Shown piece by piece: positions 10,622 to 23,348 of a DNA stretch of 64,000 bases (the stretch's first letter is position 1; each line of letters starts with the position of its first letter). The translations under genes were made by a program, and so were the position numbers. The stretch comes from Eriocheir sinensis. Lineage: Eukaryota > Arthropoda > Malacostraca > Decapoda > Varunidae. The notes beneath the pieces were generated by a model. It saw nothing but the letters and a program-made list of their open reading frames with translations. It was not told the origin of the DNA and did not search any database. Location: the NCBI RefSeq assembly GCF_024679095.1, contig NC_066517.1:19168893-19232892 (forward strand). The letters run 5' to 3'.

Positions 10622-11084
10622 GTTGGCGACACAGCTCCCACTACCTTCCAGCACCACTATATAACACACTGCACTCACTGTATGTCTGATTAATGTCACA
10701 ACATTTCACAAGTGTTCTTAGTTATAATGAGTTTCTTGAAAAAAATGGGAAGGGGCGGGGGAATGGGAGCGAAGAAGAAGGAAAAAGGATAAGGGTCAAC
10801 AGGCTGACCCTGTGGCTGCTATGGGGAGCGCCATGTGACACGTCTTGACCCCGTGAGGGTCAGGAGAGGAGAGAGATTTTTTTCATCTTACCTTTAATAT
10901 CTATAAGGGTAAGTCCAACCTTTTCGCATTTATTGTTGTTGATTTTTACTCAGTTTCGTATAGCTTACCTGGATTTGTTTTAGTTCTACCTACAATGTAT
11001 TCGTTTTCTCTCTTAACTCTCCCTTTTTATCTGTCTATCTCTATCCTATTCGCCTGTCTATATTTGTATCTGTCTATCAATACA

Positions 11085-11222
11085 GTCAATATTATCACCA
11101 TGACTCCAGTTTTTATCACTATCAATATTATCACCATGACTGTAGTTTTTATCACTATCAATATTATCACCATGACTCCAGTTTTTATCACTATCAATAT
11201 TATCACCATGACTCCAGTTTCG
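11085..11222. repeat. 36-bp unit minisatellite, four copies
   Basis: TATCACTATCAATATTATCA followed by CCATGACTCCAGTTTT is repeated four times with one or two differences. Flanking 10622-11084 and 11223-11637 show nothing recognisable. Confidence 0.9.
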
Positions 11223-11635
11223 TGGCAGACACAAACCTTTCCCGCCTTAACATTTTTTTTACGTCACATTTCACACTTCACTACACGACCTACAGGAACA
11301 ACTAACTTAACTACATTTTTTCTTGAATTATTTTCTTTACCGCGCTCTGGAGTATACTTTTTTTTTTTTTCACCTTTACAATCTCATCATTCCATTCTTC
11401 ACAGCGCGGCGCACGTCATTCACCTGTTACGCCGTCCACCTACCAGGGCTTAATTAGATATTTTGGAAGGGGTAATTAAATCAGATAAATTAGTCTGTAT
11501 TCTTTGTTATTTATTCACTTGTTTTCCACACACACAAAACACTCACTACCTTGGTTACTCACTAATTATTTCTTGCCTTTTCTGCAGACTCCAAATAATT
11601 ATAAGTATTATAAGCATATTATTATTTTTATTACC

Positions 11636-11637
<2 letters not shown>

Positions 11638-11692
<55 letters not shown>

Positions 11693-11808
11693 TTACAACA
11701 AAGGAGGCAGCTCAAGGGCACAAAAAAAGGAAACAATAATAAAAAAAAGCCCGCTACTCGCTGCTCCTAAAAAGAATCCAAAGAGGTGGCCGAAAGAGGG
11801 GTCAATTT
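11638..11808 (-). mobile_element. (TTA)n microsatellite joined to a short poly-A retroposon (reverse)
   Basis: (TTA)n at 11638-11692 sits where the poly-A/T end of the retroposon copy begins. The retroposon body runs to GTCAATTT at 11808. The microsatellite probably grew from the tail. Confidence 0.75.
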
Positions 11809-12038
11809 ATTATTATCATTATTATTATTATTCTATCCACATACACGCACTCATTATCGTCAAGACCACTCTCACTACGACGCATTAAAGCAACCTTCTC
11901 AAAATGATAGTTCTCTAGTGACAGGTTCTTTCTATTATTCCTAACACTTTTGTTGTTCTTTTACCTCTTATAACCTTTTTATGGGTCATTTATGCCTAAC
12001 CCTTTTATTATAGCTCCTTATCTCTAACCCTTTTATCG

Positions 12039-12039
<1 letters not shown>

Positions 12040-12078
<39 letters not shown>

Positions 12079-12147
12079 CCTTCGTCTTTTTATCTGTCTG
12101 TGTGTGTTGTGTACCTAAAAGGGGAACTGACCTTGTCTCAAAGTAAA

Positions 12148-12204
<57 letters not shown>

Positions 12205-12279
12205 CGTGTTGTGATGGTGACGCTTCCTTAGAAACAGATCGACTCATTACGAACGGATATGTACGCACGCGAAAGGCAT

Positions 12280-12355
<76 letters not shown>
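12040..12355. repeat. Cluster of (GT)n and (CA)n microsatellites
   Basis: (GT)n at 12040-12077 and 12149-12207, then (CA)n at about 12282-12355. The opposed GT and CA runs can pair with each other. 12360-12550 is unique without a recognisable feature; 12551-12993 is GA-rich and ends in a pure (GA)n (12928-12993). Confidence 0.9.
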
Positions 12356-12360
<5 letters not shown>

Positions 12361-12924
12361 ACTCCCCCCCCCTCCCCTCCCTACACACACAGACACTCGG
12401 GTTCTGTTTGCATCACGTTTCTATGGGGTGCGTGGCCAAGCGGCGCACGCGACTCGGTTGTGAGATATCTTCTTCACTTTACCTGTGCTCCCAGTGTTCC
12501 AGGTGCCCTTACCCGCCCTTACACACCGGCCGCCCCGCCCCGCCCATCAGGTGAAGATAGGGAAGAGTAGAGGGAAGGGAGATAGGGATAGCGGGAAGAG
12601 GAGAAACAGACGAGGGAGGATGTGTAAATGAGGAAGAGATAAAAGAAGGAAGGGAAGATAAAAGAGGTAAGGATAAAAAAAAGGATAAATGAAGGAAGGG
12701 AGGCGATAGCAGGAGGAGGAGAAATAAACGATAGAGGATTGGGAAAACAGGAAGAGGTAAAAGGAGAAGGAGGAGAATGAAAGTAAGAAAGGGGAAGAGA
12801 TAAAAGAAGGAAGAGGAGAAGTAGAATGAATGTAGGAAGAGACATGTAAGAATGAATAGAAGTAGAAGGAAGAGAGTGATTATGACGAGAAAAAAGAGAG
12901 AAGGGAGAACGAGAGTGAAAGTAA

Positions 12925-12996
<72 letters not shown>

Positions 12997-13267
12997 TCAG
13001 TGTCGTGTTAAGTGACTTTCAATCATCTTTTTTTTTAACATGGATACAGTTTTGTCTCACTTTTTTTAGTATTCGAAAAAAAGATTAAAAAAAAAAACAT
13101 AAGTAAAGGGAAGCACACACTGATCTGCCCGCGTTCACTTTTTATGCTTAATCATCACTAGAATATTTCCCATTTTGCGTATTACCTGTTGCCTATTCCC
13201 TTATCAGTCATTGCTTCCTCTATACCTCGCCGTGTTATATCAAGCATTAGCTCCCCCATTCCTCTTT

Positions 13268-14291
13268 GCACGCTTCTTCGTATTATGTTTTCTTTCCTCT
13301 GTCAACTAAATATCCGGCTTTGTCTCTGATCATTCATGTTGGCATCTTTTTATGTCACCCCTCGTTATATCCAGCATTTTTTCTCTTCATTTCTCTTTGT
13401 ACACTTCTTAGTAAAAACGTTTTCTTACATCTTTCTTCTAAATATTATCCGCCTTTGTCTCTGATCATTCATGTTGGCATCTTTTTTTTATTATATCACG
13501 TCTAGTTATATCCAGCATTTTTTTTTCTCTTCATTTCTCTTTGTACACTTCTTAGTAGAAATGTTGTCTTTCCTCTGTCTTCCAAATATCATTCGGCTTT
13601 GTTTGTTCCCTGATCAGTCATGTTGGTATCCTTTTATTTCACATCTAGTTATATACAGCATTTTTCTCTTCATTTCTCTTTGTACACTTCTTAGTAAAAA
13701 TGTTTTCTTTCCTCTGTCTTCTAAATATCATTCGGCTTTGTATGTTCCCCTGTCATTGATGTTGGCTTCCTTTATGTCTCATCAAGTTATATCCAGCATT
13801 TTTCTCTTCATTTCTCTTTGTACACTTCTTAGTAAAAATGTTGTCTTTCCTCTGTCTTCCAAATATCATTCGCCTTTGTCTGTTCCCCTGTCATTGGTGT
13901 TGGCTTCTTTTATATCTCGTCAAGTTATATCCAGCACCTGTCCTCCATTCCTCCTTGCACTCTTCTTAGTAAAAATGTTGTCTTTCCTCTGTCTTCAAAA
14001 CATCAACCGCTTTGTATGTTCCCTAGTTACTGATATTTGCTTCCTTTATATCACGCCTAATTATATTCAGCATTTCTTCTCCCCATTCCTCTTTCCACAC
14101 TTCTTAGTATTATGTTTTCTTTCCTCTGTCTTCTAAATATCATCCTCCATTGTTTGTTCCCTAATTATTGATGTTGGCTTCCTTTACGCCTCTTCTCTCC
14201 ACTCCTCTCGCACACTTAGTATTTTTTTTTTTCTATTTCTCTCTGCATTTTTAGTATAATATTTTTTTTTCCTCTGTCTTTTTCTGCAAGG
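13268..14291. repeat. Tandem array, unit about 139 bp, running into family member 2
   Basis: Seven or more units contain ACACTTCTTAGTAAAAATGT, TCTTTCCTCTGTCTTC, AAATATCATTCGGCTTTG and GTTATATCCAGCATTTTTCT. The landmark TTCTTAGTA recurs near 13408, 13548, 13688, 13827, 13965 and 14100. The last partial unit ends in TTTCCTCTGTCTTTTTCTGCAAG directly before the ATG, so the apparent acceptor of the next gene is a modified unit. Each unit also has a pyrimidine-rich TTCTTAG that resembles an acceptor. Confidence 0.85.
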
Positions 14292-15377
14292 ATGTCTCGG
14301 ATTACTGCTGCCGAGTACGTACGCTTGAAACGCAAAGGGTACAATGTTCCTGTAGAGAAGTCGCCGAAGGAGGTGGAAGAGGAGATAAAAAGGAAAAAGG
14401 AGGAAGAGGAGGCGGAGAGGAGAGCGCAGGAGGAGCGACAGAGACAGGAACAGGAGGCCAAGGAGAAGAGAGACAGAGAGGAGAAGGAGAGAGTGAAGCG
14501 TTTAGAAGAGGAGAAAGAAAGGAAGGAACGAGAGGAAAAGGAGAGGAAGGAAAGGGAAGAGAAGGAAAGGAAGGAAAGGGAAGAAAAGGAACGACAAATG
14601 CGAGAAAAGAAGGAGCGGGAGGAAAGGGAGAGGAAGGCAGAGGAGGAAAGGAAAGCAAGAGAAGCGAGAGAAGAGAGAGAAAGACAAGAACGTGAAGCGA
14701 AAGAGAAAAGAGACAGAGAGGAAAAAGAACGGAAAGAGAGAGAAGAGAGAAAACGCAAGGAAGAGGAGGAGGAGAGAAGGCGAAAAGAGGAACAGGAGAA
14801 AGAGAGAAAACGGAAGGAAATGGAGGAAGAGAGGAGAAGGAAGGAGGAGGAAGAGAAAGAGAGGAAAAGAAAGCAGGAAGAAGAGAAAGAGAGAAGACGA
14901 AAACAAGAAGAAGAAAAAAGACGAAAAGAAGAAGAAGAGAAAGAGAAAAGACGCAAAGAACAAGAGGAGGAAAGGCGACGAAAAGAGGAAGAAGAAAAAG
15001 AAAGGAGACGCAAAGAGAAAGAGGAGAGAGACCGCGCCAAAAAGGAGAAAAAAATGAAAGCAAGACAGGAGAAAAAAAAACTGAAAAAACAGACCAAAGA
15101 ACAAAGACAACGGGAACTGGAAGAAGAACGGGAGAGAGAACGGGAACGGGAGAGGCAGGAGGAGGAGGAGGAAAGAAAGGAGAGGGAGGAGCTGAGGAAG
15201 AAAAAGGAGGAGACAAAGGAGAAGATGAAGAAGAAGAAGGAGAGACTCCGAGACCCCAAAGCTCTCAAGAATGAACGACTCGAAAACTTCCTGGGCTGGC
15301 TGCAGAACGGCAAGAAGGACGACATGGGCAAGTCCGTCGATCTCCTGGTCAGCGACGACGACGACGACGACGACTAA
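14292..15377 (+). CDS. Arg/Glu/Lys-rich helical rod protein, family member 2
   Basis: The product is a 361-residue protein of an unrecognised family and is the best full-length member. Residues 5-16 are TAAEYVRLKRKG, the shared N-terminal motif. From about 30 to 310 it is a highly charged R/E/K rod (repeats such as ERKEREE and RRKEEEE) with almost no Leu, so a single alpha-helix is more likely than a leucine-zipper coiled coil. Near the end come LRDPKALKNERLE, then NFLGWLQNGKKDDMGKSVDL (from residue 332), and an all-Asp tail. No signal peptide or membrane segment is seen, which suggests a cytoplasmic or nuclear protein. The start is fixed by homology and lies right after a TTTTTCTGCAAG acceptor, so translation probably begins at the first base(s) of this exon. 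The coding region is uninterrupted. What the rod links or binds is unknown. Another possible reading is an expanded purine repeat; the matching ends in the paralogs argue against it. Confidence 0.8.
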   Translation: MSRITAAEYVRLKRKGYNVPVEKSPKEVEEEIKRKKEEEEAERRAQEERQRQEQEAKEKRDREEKERVKRLEEEKERKEREEKERKEREEKERKEREEKERQMREKKEREERERKAEEERKAREAREERERQEREAKEKRDREEKERKEREERKRKEEEEERRRKEEQEKERKRKEMEEERRRKEEEEKERKRKQEEEKERRRKQEEEKRRKEEEEKEKRRKEQEEERRRKEEEEKERRRKEKEERDRAKKEKKMKARQEKKKLKKQTKEQRQRELEEERERERERERQEEEEERKEREELRKKKEETKEKMKKKKERLRDPKALKNERLENFLGWLQNGKKDDMGKSVDLLVSDDDDDDD

Positions 15378-16046
<669 letters not shown>

Positions 16047-16682
16047 AGTTTTATTGTGATGTGCAGGTTTATCCAATACTGCAATACATCACAGTCATTC
16101 CTTAGCGGATTCGTCTCCGACAATTTTCATGAGAGAACAAGTCCTATAAAATAAGGTCACTAGTTGATATAACCCGAGGGAATGCAAAAATGTATTAATT
16201 ACGAAGAAGGTAATTGCTTATTCCAAACTCAATTGTTACAATGACACCCGTTGGATATTTTTGTTCCAGTTTATGGTTGAGGTTTTAAGTCGATTTAAAG
16301 GTTTCCTTAAGTTCACTGGAATCATTTCATGTTCAGCGAGGCGGCACATTGTTCCCATTTGTTTCAATACTTTGTTTGCAAATTCCGCTTTAATGTTACA
16401 TCTTACTTTGTACCAACGCAAGGTTCACTGTTAGTTCTTACTGAACACAACGTTTGAAAAAAAATAGAATAAATGTTACGGTCTCTCGGCCTTGTTTCCT
16501 CTTTTAGGGCAATTGTTAGCTGGTTCATTGTTTTGTTCACTTCACACTAATAACGATGATATAAAGCGTCGTTAATCTATTGTTATTTTTACTTTTTGTT
16601 CCCTTCAAGCTCCTATATTCCTTGCATTTTACACTAAAGGTTTCCATTGCATAATTGGAATGTTGAAGGCATCGGGAGAATG

Positions 16683-17079
<397 letters not shown>

Positions 17080-17754
17080 CACACACACACACTCACGCAC
17101 GCCTGGTATCTATGGGCCGTGTATAGTGTTGGTAGCTAAAGGGTTTCATCGACTTACCTGCTCAGTACACCCACAGACCTCACGTGGACTCCCTCACCTG
17201 CCTTGCCTCTCCAGGTGCACTGATTTTCTCACGGCACTACTAACGAGAACAGGTGCAGGTGGACTTCTAACATAAACTATCGAGGGAAGAAAGAAAGAAA
17301 GAAAGGAAGCAAGTAAGAAAAATGAGAAAAGGAAAGGAAGAAAGAAAAAAAGACATTAAAAAATCTACGTTGCTTTATCTTCCAGTCTCGAGTGGATAAG
17401 AGTGGACTGCAAGGAAAAACAAAAAGGAATGAAGGAAAAGGCATAAATAAACTATAAACATCTCTGCATTCAGCATACGAGGAGAGATATAAGGATAACT
17501 TTTACTTACTGACCAGCTAAAAAGAGGGAAAAGAAGAGGAAGGCAAAAGGACCGTTAGTTCAGCAATATATCCTTGTCTTTAAATGTGACCTGATTTACT
17601 TGAAGAACAGCCGACGAGACAGATCTAAGTGAGCGTCTTGATACGAACAGAGACGAAGAGAAAAAAAAAGAAAGAAAGGAAAAAAGACTCAAAATAACAA
17701 TATTCCTTGACTCGTATGTAATTTATTGAAACTCTACGGTACTCAATCTCCTCA

Positions 17755-18331
17755 TCTCAAAACTCAGGTGGTAGATTATTACAGCATCACAAGTGGCTCA
17801 GTGGCTCTATGAAGAATCATGTACTATAAACACACCTGTATGGCCACCAATTAGTTGACCTCACCTGTGACTTAATGCAATACGACTCGTCTTACCTCAT
17901 AATCAGGTGTTCGTGGATCGTTAAAGCCTCACAAAGGATTTCAGTGTATTTATAAGGAATTCTGTACTATAAACACACCTAGGCTCACTAATTAGTTTAT
18001 CTCACCTGAGCCATAATGTAACTCTCCTCTCATTACCTCAAAACCAGGTGTCCGTTGATAATTACAGCATCACAAAGGACTTCAGTGTATTTATTAGGAA
18101 TTCCACACTAATAACACGCTGAACAACCAATAATTTACCTGTGATATCGCTAATTAAGGTAACACTAACTACTCGTCGTGCCTCAAAACCAGGTGCTCTT
18201 GAATAACCTCCACCATATCACACACAGGTGGTTTCAGAGGCTTTAAGAGAAATCCAGTGCTGGTAACACTTGTACGCTCTTCAGTTAGTCTGCCTCACCT
18301 GTGTCATTAGTGTCCGAGTTACCTGTTCACG
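17755..18331. repeat. Tandem array, unit about 145 bp, running into family member 3
   Basis: Four diverged units contain CTCAAAACCAGGTG, TTACAGCATCACAAAGGACT, TCAGTGTATTTATAAGGAAT, and CACCTGTG near the end. CAGGTG landmarks fall near 17765, 17906, 18046 and 18191. The final unit's CTCACCTGTGTCATTAG lies 22 nt before the ATG, so the start codon occupies the end of the last unit. Confidence 0.8.
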
Positions 18332-19189
18332 ATGTCCCGGATGACGGCGGCTGAGTATATACGGCTAAGGCGCCAAGGGTATCATGTTCCCATACAAAGG
18401 GCGCCAAAGGATGTAGAGGAGGAGGAGCGCAGGAAACGAAAGGAAGAAGAGGAACGGAAGGCGAAAGCAGCGAGGGAGGAAAAGGAGAGACAAGAACGGG
18501 AGGCCAGAGAAAAGCAGGAGAGAGAGGAAAGAGAAAGGAAAGAGAGAGAAGAGAGGGAAAGGCAACGAAAGGAGGAAGAAGAGAAAAGGAGGAGAGCCAA
18601 GGAGAGGGAGGAAGAAGAGAGGAGACGTAGAGAGTTAGAGGAGAAAGAGAGAAGACGGAAGGAAGAGGAAGAGGAGAAAAGACACAAGGAGAAAGAGAAG
18701 GAAGAGAGAAGACGTAAGGAAGAGGAAAAAGAGAGAAAACGCCGAGAAGAGGAGGAAGAAAGAAGACGCAAAGAGGAGGAAGAAGAGAGAAAACGCCGAG
18801 AAGAAGAAGAAAAAGAGAAAATCCGCAAACAGAGAGAGGAAGCAAAACTCGCCAAGGCGGAGAAAAGGATAAAAGCAAAACAGGAGAAGAAAATGAAAAA
18901 GAAACAGACGAAAGAAGAAAGAAGAAGAGAACTGGAAAAAGAACGAGAACGGGAGAGAGAGCAAGAAGAGGAGGAGAGGAAGGAGAGGGAGGAGCTGATG
19001 AGGAGGACGGAGGAGACGAGGGAGAAGATCAGGCAAAAGAAGGAGAGACTCAAGAAGGACTTTCGAGACCCTAAGACCCACAAGGATGAACGGCTCGAGA
19101 ACTTCCTGGGCTGGATAAAGAACGGGAAGAAGGACGACATGAGCAAGGCCGTGGACTTACTGGTCAGCGACGACGACGAGACTGACTGA
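18332..19189 (+). CDS. Arg/Glu/Lys-rich helical rod protein, family member 3
   Basis: The 285-residue product is the closest paralog of the 14292 gene and ends similarly. TAAEYIRLRRQG is at residues 5-16, followed by YHVP. The R/E/K rod is about 75 residues shorter than in member 2, so rod length differs while the ends are conserved. The distal rod (KRIKAKQEKKMKKKQTKEER) aligns well with member 2. NFLGWIKNGKKDDMSKAVDL begins at residue 257 and is followed by an acidic SDDDETD end. There is no signal peptide or membrane segment, and the coding region is intronless. A possible acceptor (TGTGTCATTAG, about 18309) precedes the ATG. The TGA stop and the last two codons lie in the first repeats of a TGAC array. 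It lies 2.95 kb downstream of member 2 on the same strand. Function unknown. Confidence 0.8.
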   Translation: MSRMTAAEYIRLRRQGYHVPIQRAPKDVEEEERRKRKEEEERKAKAAREEKERQEREAREKQEREERERKEREERERQRKEEEEKRRRAKEREEEERRRRELEEKERRRKEEEEEKRHKEKEKEERRRKEEEKERKRREEEEERRRKEEEEERKRREEEEKEKIRKQREEAKLAKAEKRIKAKQEKKMKKKQTKEERRRELEKEREREREQEEEERKEREELMRRTEETREKIRQKKERLKKDFRDPKTHKDERLENFLGWIKNGKKDDMSKAVDLLVSDDDETD

Positions 19190-19640
19190 CTGACTGATGG
19201 GCTGAATACGTGAATACCAGACTGATTGAATGAATGACTGAGTGAAGAAAGGAACTGATGAATAAGAACTTGTTTGCCCGTTTGATTGACTGACTAACTG
19301 ACTGACTTACTGACTGATGGACTGAATACGTGAATACCAGACTGATTGGATGAATGACTAACTGAGTGAAGGAAGGAATTGATGAATAAAAGCCTGATTG
19401 CCCGACTGGTGGATTGATTGATTGACTGACTGACTGACTGACTGACTGAATACATTAATAACAGACTGATTGGATGACTAACTGACTGATTGAATGAACG
19501 AATGAATGAATGAGTGAATAAAAAAAAAACTTTGACTGCTGGACTGAATACATGAATAACTGATTGAATGATTGACTGACTGAATGAATTAATAAATGAG
19601 TGGATAAAAGACTGATTGAATGACCAACGTAGTATCTAAT
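19178..19640. repeat. (TGAC)n-based tandem array overlapping the 3' end of family member 3
   Basis: TGACTGACTGAC runs alternate with TGAATACGTGAATACCAGAC and GATGAATAAAA in units of about 120 bp. An AATAAA near 19384 inside the array could serve as polyadenylation signal for the gene. Confidence 0.8.
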
Positions 19641-19826
19641 TATACTAAATGAGTAAAGTAATTATTAGTGTATTTAAATGGTTAACTGACTAATTTACTG
19701 ATTGTCCCAGTGAGTGAATGAAGCTTTCAGGACGTATAGATGAGCCAAACTTTAGAGACTTTTGCACTTCAAAACACTTCCTCTTCATAACACAATCTTA
19801 ACACTTCATCTTAACACCTAATCTCA

Positions 19827-20075
19827 GTGGACTGGGATTTTCATACTGGCGTGATCCTCTTGATGAGAATAAAGCCCACTCTTCACCTCTTACCACTGAA
19901 ACTGCTTGGTGAATATACAATTGTCGTCTGCAAGAATGGGTTATATTCTCATGTAATCTCAGGACGCATAGATCAGCCAGACTTAGCAGAAGCCTTTTAT
20001 CAAGCAGATGGTGGTTTTTTGCTCCGTATTCCTTGTGATTCTCTCGAGCTCAGTTGCGTTGTGTTCTTCGCGTGA
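19827..20075 (+). other. Short open frame in unique sequence, status uncertain
   Basis: An 82-codon frame with mixed amino-acid composition lies in unusually non-repetitive DNA. It has no recognised domain and no clear splice sites. The segment CTCAGGACGCATAGATCAGCCAGACTT (19961-19986) resembles TTTCAGGACGTATAGATGAGCCAAACTT at 19726-19752, so it may be part of a diverged duplicated repeat. Confidence 0.15.
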
Positions 20076-20319
20076 CCATCAACATTACGAAGCTCAAAGA
20101 AGCAAAACGAGTATGCATGTTCTCACGTGCACTTTTTTGCTCGTATAGATTCCGTGACCTGAGAAGAAAAAAAATATGGCCTCTAATGTTTCTCAGCACG
20201 CCTTACCCTACTTTTATATTCATATTCTTTGAGAGTAAAAGTGTATTGGACTAGGGTTATACTATTACTAAGCCTTTGAAAATAAATGTAGAGAAATATC
20301 TATGTATGTTTTAATCACA

Positions 20320-20665
20320 TAACCATTCATTCATTACCTGTCTGTGGTTCTGGAAGAGGGAAGGAAGAGGAAGGAGGAGGAAGGTCTGAGAGAAAGGGGA
20401 AAACGAGGAGGGAAGAAAAAAAAATTATTGAAATTGTATAGGAAAGAAATTAAAGAAAATGAAAGAAAACAGAGCAGCCAGACAGAATACATTGAGGAGG
20501 AGGAGGAGGAGGAGGAAAGGTAACTTGGGATTAAAGAAAGCATGCTGAAAAAAAATAAACGAATAAAAACGATAAAGGGAGATGGACAGTGCCAAAAAAA
20601 AAAAAAAAGAGAGAACAGGGAGGAAAAAAAAAGTAAAAACGCATAAAAAGAAGAGAGAAAAGGAG

Positions 20666-20717
<52 letters not shown>

Positions 20718-20747
20718 AATTCAAGCCCGTAACATGAAGAATAGGAT

Positions 20748-20801
<54 letters not shown>

Positions 20802-21000
20802 GGAAGAAAGAAAAGTAGGAAGGAAGGAAGGAAGAAGGCACTGAAGACATGAAAGGTGGGAGGGGAGAAGAGAGGACGAGGAGGAGGAAGGGAGGAGGAG
20901 GGAGACATTGGTAACATGAAAGGTGGGAGGAAAGGAGAGAGGGAGGGAGAGAGAGAAAAGAATTAAAGACCACTGAAAGACACACCCCAGTACAAGACAA
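20320..21000. repeat. Polypurine region with (CTA)n and (GA)n
   Basis: GA-rich DNA with (CTA)n at about 20668-20715 and (GA)n at about 20751-20798. Poly-Ser and Ser-Leu frames on the minus strand are artefacts. Confidence 0.85.
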
Positions 21001-21019
21001 GTGGGCTTAGTGAACGCAG

Positions 21020-21960
21020 CAAGTCCTCCTCCTTACCCGACCTTACCTTACTCGAGTTTACCTGTCCGCACCTGTTCCTACCTGGTTACCTGCCCATACC
21101 TTCCCTTGCCTTTCCTTTCAGTCTACCTGCCCTCACCTGTTCCTACCTGGTTACCTGCCCATACCTTCACTTGCCTTACCTTTTCTTACCTATTTAACTG
21201 CTCTTACCTTTCCTCCTCCTCAATCGACCTTACCTTACTCGAGTTTACCTGTCCTCATCTGTTCCTACCTGGTTACCTGCCCATACCTTCCCTTGGCTTA
21301 CCTTTCCTTACCTATTTAACTGTCCTTACTTTTCCTCCTCCTTACCCGACCTTACCTTACTCGAGTGTACCTGTCCTCATCTGTTCCTACCTAGTTACCT
21401 GCCCTTACCTTCCCTTGCCATACCTTTTCTTACCTGTTTAACTGTCCTTACTTTTCCTCGCCTTACCTTACTTTACTCGAGTTTACCTGTCCTCACCTAT
21501 TCCTACCTGGTTACCTGCCCATACCTTCACTTGCCTTACCTTTCCTTACCTGTTTAACTGTCCTTACCTTTCCTCGCCTTACCTGTCTTACCTGTCCTCT
21601 CCTTCCTTGCCATCCGAAATTCTCACCAAATCCTTACAAAATTCTTACCTATTTTATCTGCCATTACCTTTCCTTACCTACTTACTTACTTACTTACTTA
21701 CCTTACTTAACCTTACCTTACCTTACCTCACCTATTCTTTCCCGCTCTCTCCCTCCTTACCTCAACTTTACTTACCGTACTTACCCTTACCTTACCTCAC
21801 CTATCACAACTTGCTCTCTCCTTCCCTACCGCTCCTTTCCTTACCTAGTTTTACCTTACCTTACCTTACCTGTCCATAGATGTCCCCTCCTTCCTTACCT
21901 CACCTGTTCTGCCCCGTCCTTCTTTTCCCTTACCTTACCTCTCCTTTCCTTACCTCAAGC
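21020..21960. repeat. CCTTACC-rich tandem array
   Basis: At least four copies of a unit of about 130 bp: ACCTTACTCGAGTTTACCTG, TCACCTGTTCCTACCTGGTT, ACCTGCCCATACCTTC, then CTTACCTTTCCTTACC. It degrades into simple TTACC repeats after 21600. Confidence 0.85.
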
Positions 21961-22100
21961 CTTCAACTCCATAATGCAAAGGTACGTGGCCCTCACCTTA
22001 TGTGTCATAATTAAACGGGAAATTGTGTTTATTGTGTGGAGAATATATGTAACTAATAATCCGTGGTCTATGAAAAGTATTAATTCTCCTTTTTCCTGTG

Positions 22101-22147
<47 letters not shown>

Positions 22148-22160
22148 TTGTTGTTGTGTT
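22101..22160. repeat. (GTT)n microsatellite
   Basis: A GTT run with one TTT interruption. The surrounding AT-rich DNA has no recognisable feature. Confidence 0.9.
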
Positions 22161-22339
22161 TCGATATGTTAGGCTGCATCAAATTTTATGGAGAATTAAG
22201 CAGAATTGTAAAGAAATAGAAGAAAATAATGTAGAGGCAAATAAAATGATAATTGGGTAAGTAGAATATGGAAAATCATAACTGATAATAGAAAGATTTA
22301 AAGGTGTTCACATTTTTTCATTTTCATTTTTTTTTCAAG

Positions 22340-22555
22340 GGAATAAAATTCTCCTTTCCCTTCCCCCCCCCCCCCTCACCTTCCCCCTTCCCTTCTCACC
22401 CTTCCTCTCCCTTCCCACCCTTCCCCTTTCCCTTCCCACCCTCCCCTCTCCCTTCTCACCCTTCCTCTCCCTTCCCACCCTTCCCCTTTCCCTTCCCACC
22501 CTCCCCTCTCCCTTCTCACCCTTCCTCTCCCTTCTCCTTCCCCTCGCCTCGCCTG
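22340..22555. repeat. C-rich minisatellite, 60-bp unit
   Basis: About three copies of a 60-base pyrimidine unit containing CCCTTCTCACCCTTCCTCTC, CCTTCCCACCCTTCCCC and TTTCCCTTCCCACCCTCCCC. The following 22556-23238 is GA-rich without a gene. Confidence 0.85.
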
Positions 22556-23238
22556 ACACAGCGCATTCTTTTTTCCCTCTTTTGGTATTATTTTGATCCG
22601 TCGTCCAGGAGATTCGTGCGGACAGGATTGAGTGACGGGGAGGAGGAGGAGAGGAGGGAAGGGAGGAGGTGAAGGATAAGGAGATAGAGTGAGGAAGAGA
22701 GCAATTAGACTGAGAAGGAAGAACGAAGAGATAAATTATTAATGTTATCCTCATGAAATATTTTATAAGATTACTTTGGGCCACGCGAGGGAGAGAGAAA
22801 GAAGGAAGGATGGAAAGAAAGAGGCCGGAGAAACGAAGAGGGGAAGAGAAAGACAGAAAAGAGAGGAAATAGGAAAGGAAAGATTATTTGAAACCTCTAA
22901 AAAGATATGTTAGTTGCAGTTTATTATTATTATTTTGATTCGTGTTACTTAGAGAAGGAAGAAAATAAGGAAAGAAAGGAACGGAGAAATGAAGAAGACG
23001 AAGACTAAATACGTTCATTCGAAAAAAAACAAAAAGGTAATATTAGTATACGATGATAATAAACACGTGATACACAAAGAGGAAGGAAGGAGGAAATGAG
23101 AAGTGAGAGTAAAAAACGGAGGAAAAGAAAAGACTTAGCGTGTAAAGTGCAAGGTAGACTAATTTGAGGGATTGCTAAAGTGCTTCCCTTGGTAATTGGT
23201 CTTAATAAGTGTCGGACCAGGTGGAAACCGTACGTTGA

Positions 23239-23348
23239 TTTTTTTTTTTTTTTTTTTTTTTTACAACAAAGGAAACAGCTCAAGGGCACAAAAAAGGAAA
23301 CAATAATAATAAAAAAAAAGCCCGCTACTCGCTGCTCCTAAAAAGAGG
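23239..23348 (-). mobile_element. Short poly-A retroposon, reverse copy
   Basis: A T run (23239-23262) leads into ACAACAAAGGAAACAGCTCA and on to AGCCCGCTACTCGCTGCTCC. It is the same family as 9513-9636 and sits at the edge of the next array. Confidence 0.75.

Noticed and set aside
12430..12460. Box A-like TGGCCAAGCGGCGCACGCGACTC
   Set aside because: No box B follows and no tRNA fold is possible.
14216..15331. Long minus-strand Ser/Leu/Phe frames opposite family members 2, 3 and 4
   Set aside because: Antisense of purine-rich coding DNA has few stops; the plus strand has the conserved motifs and start.
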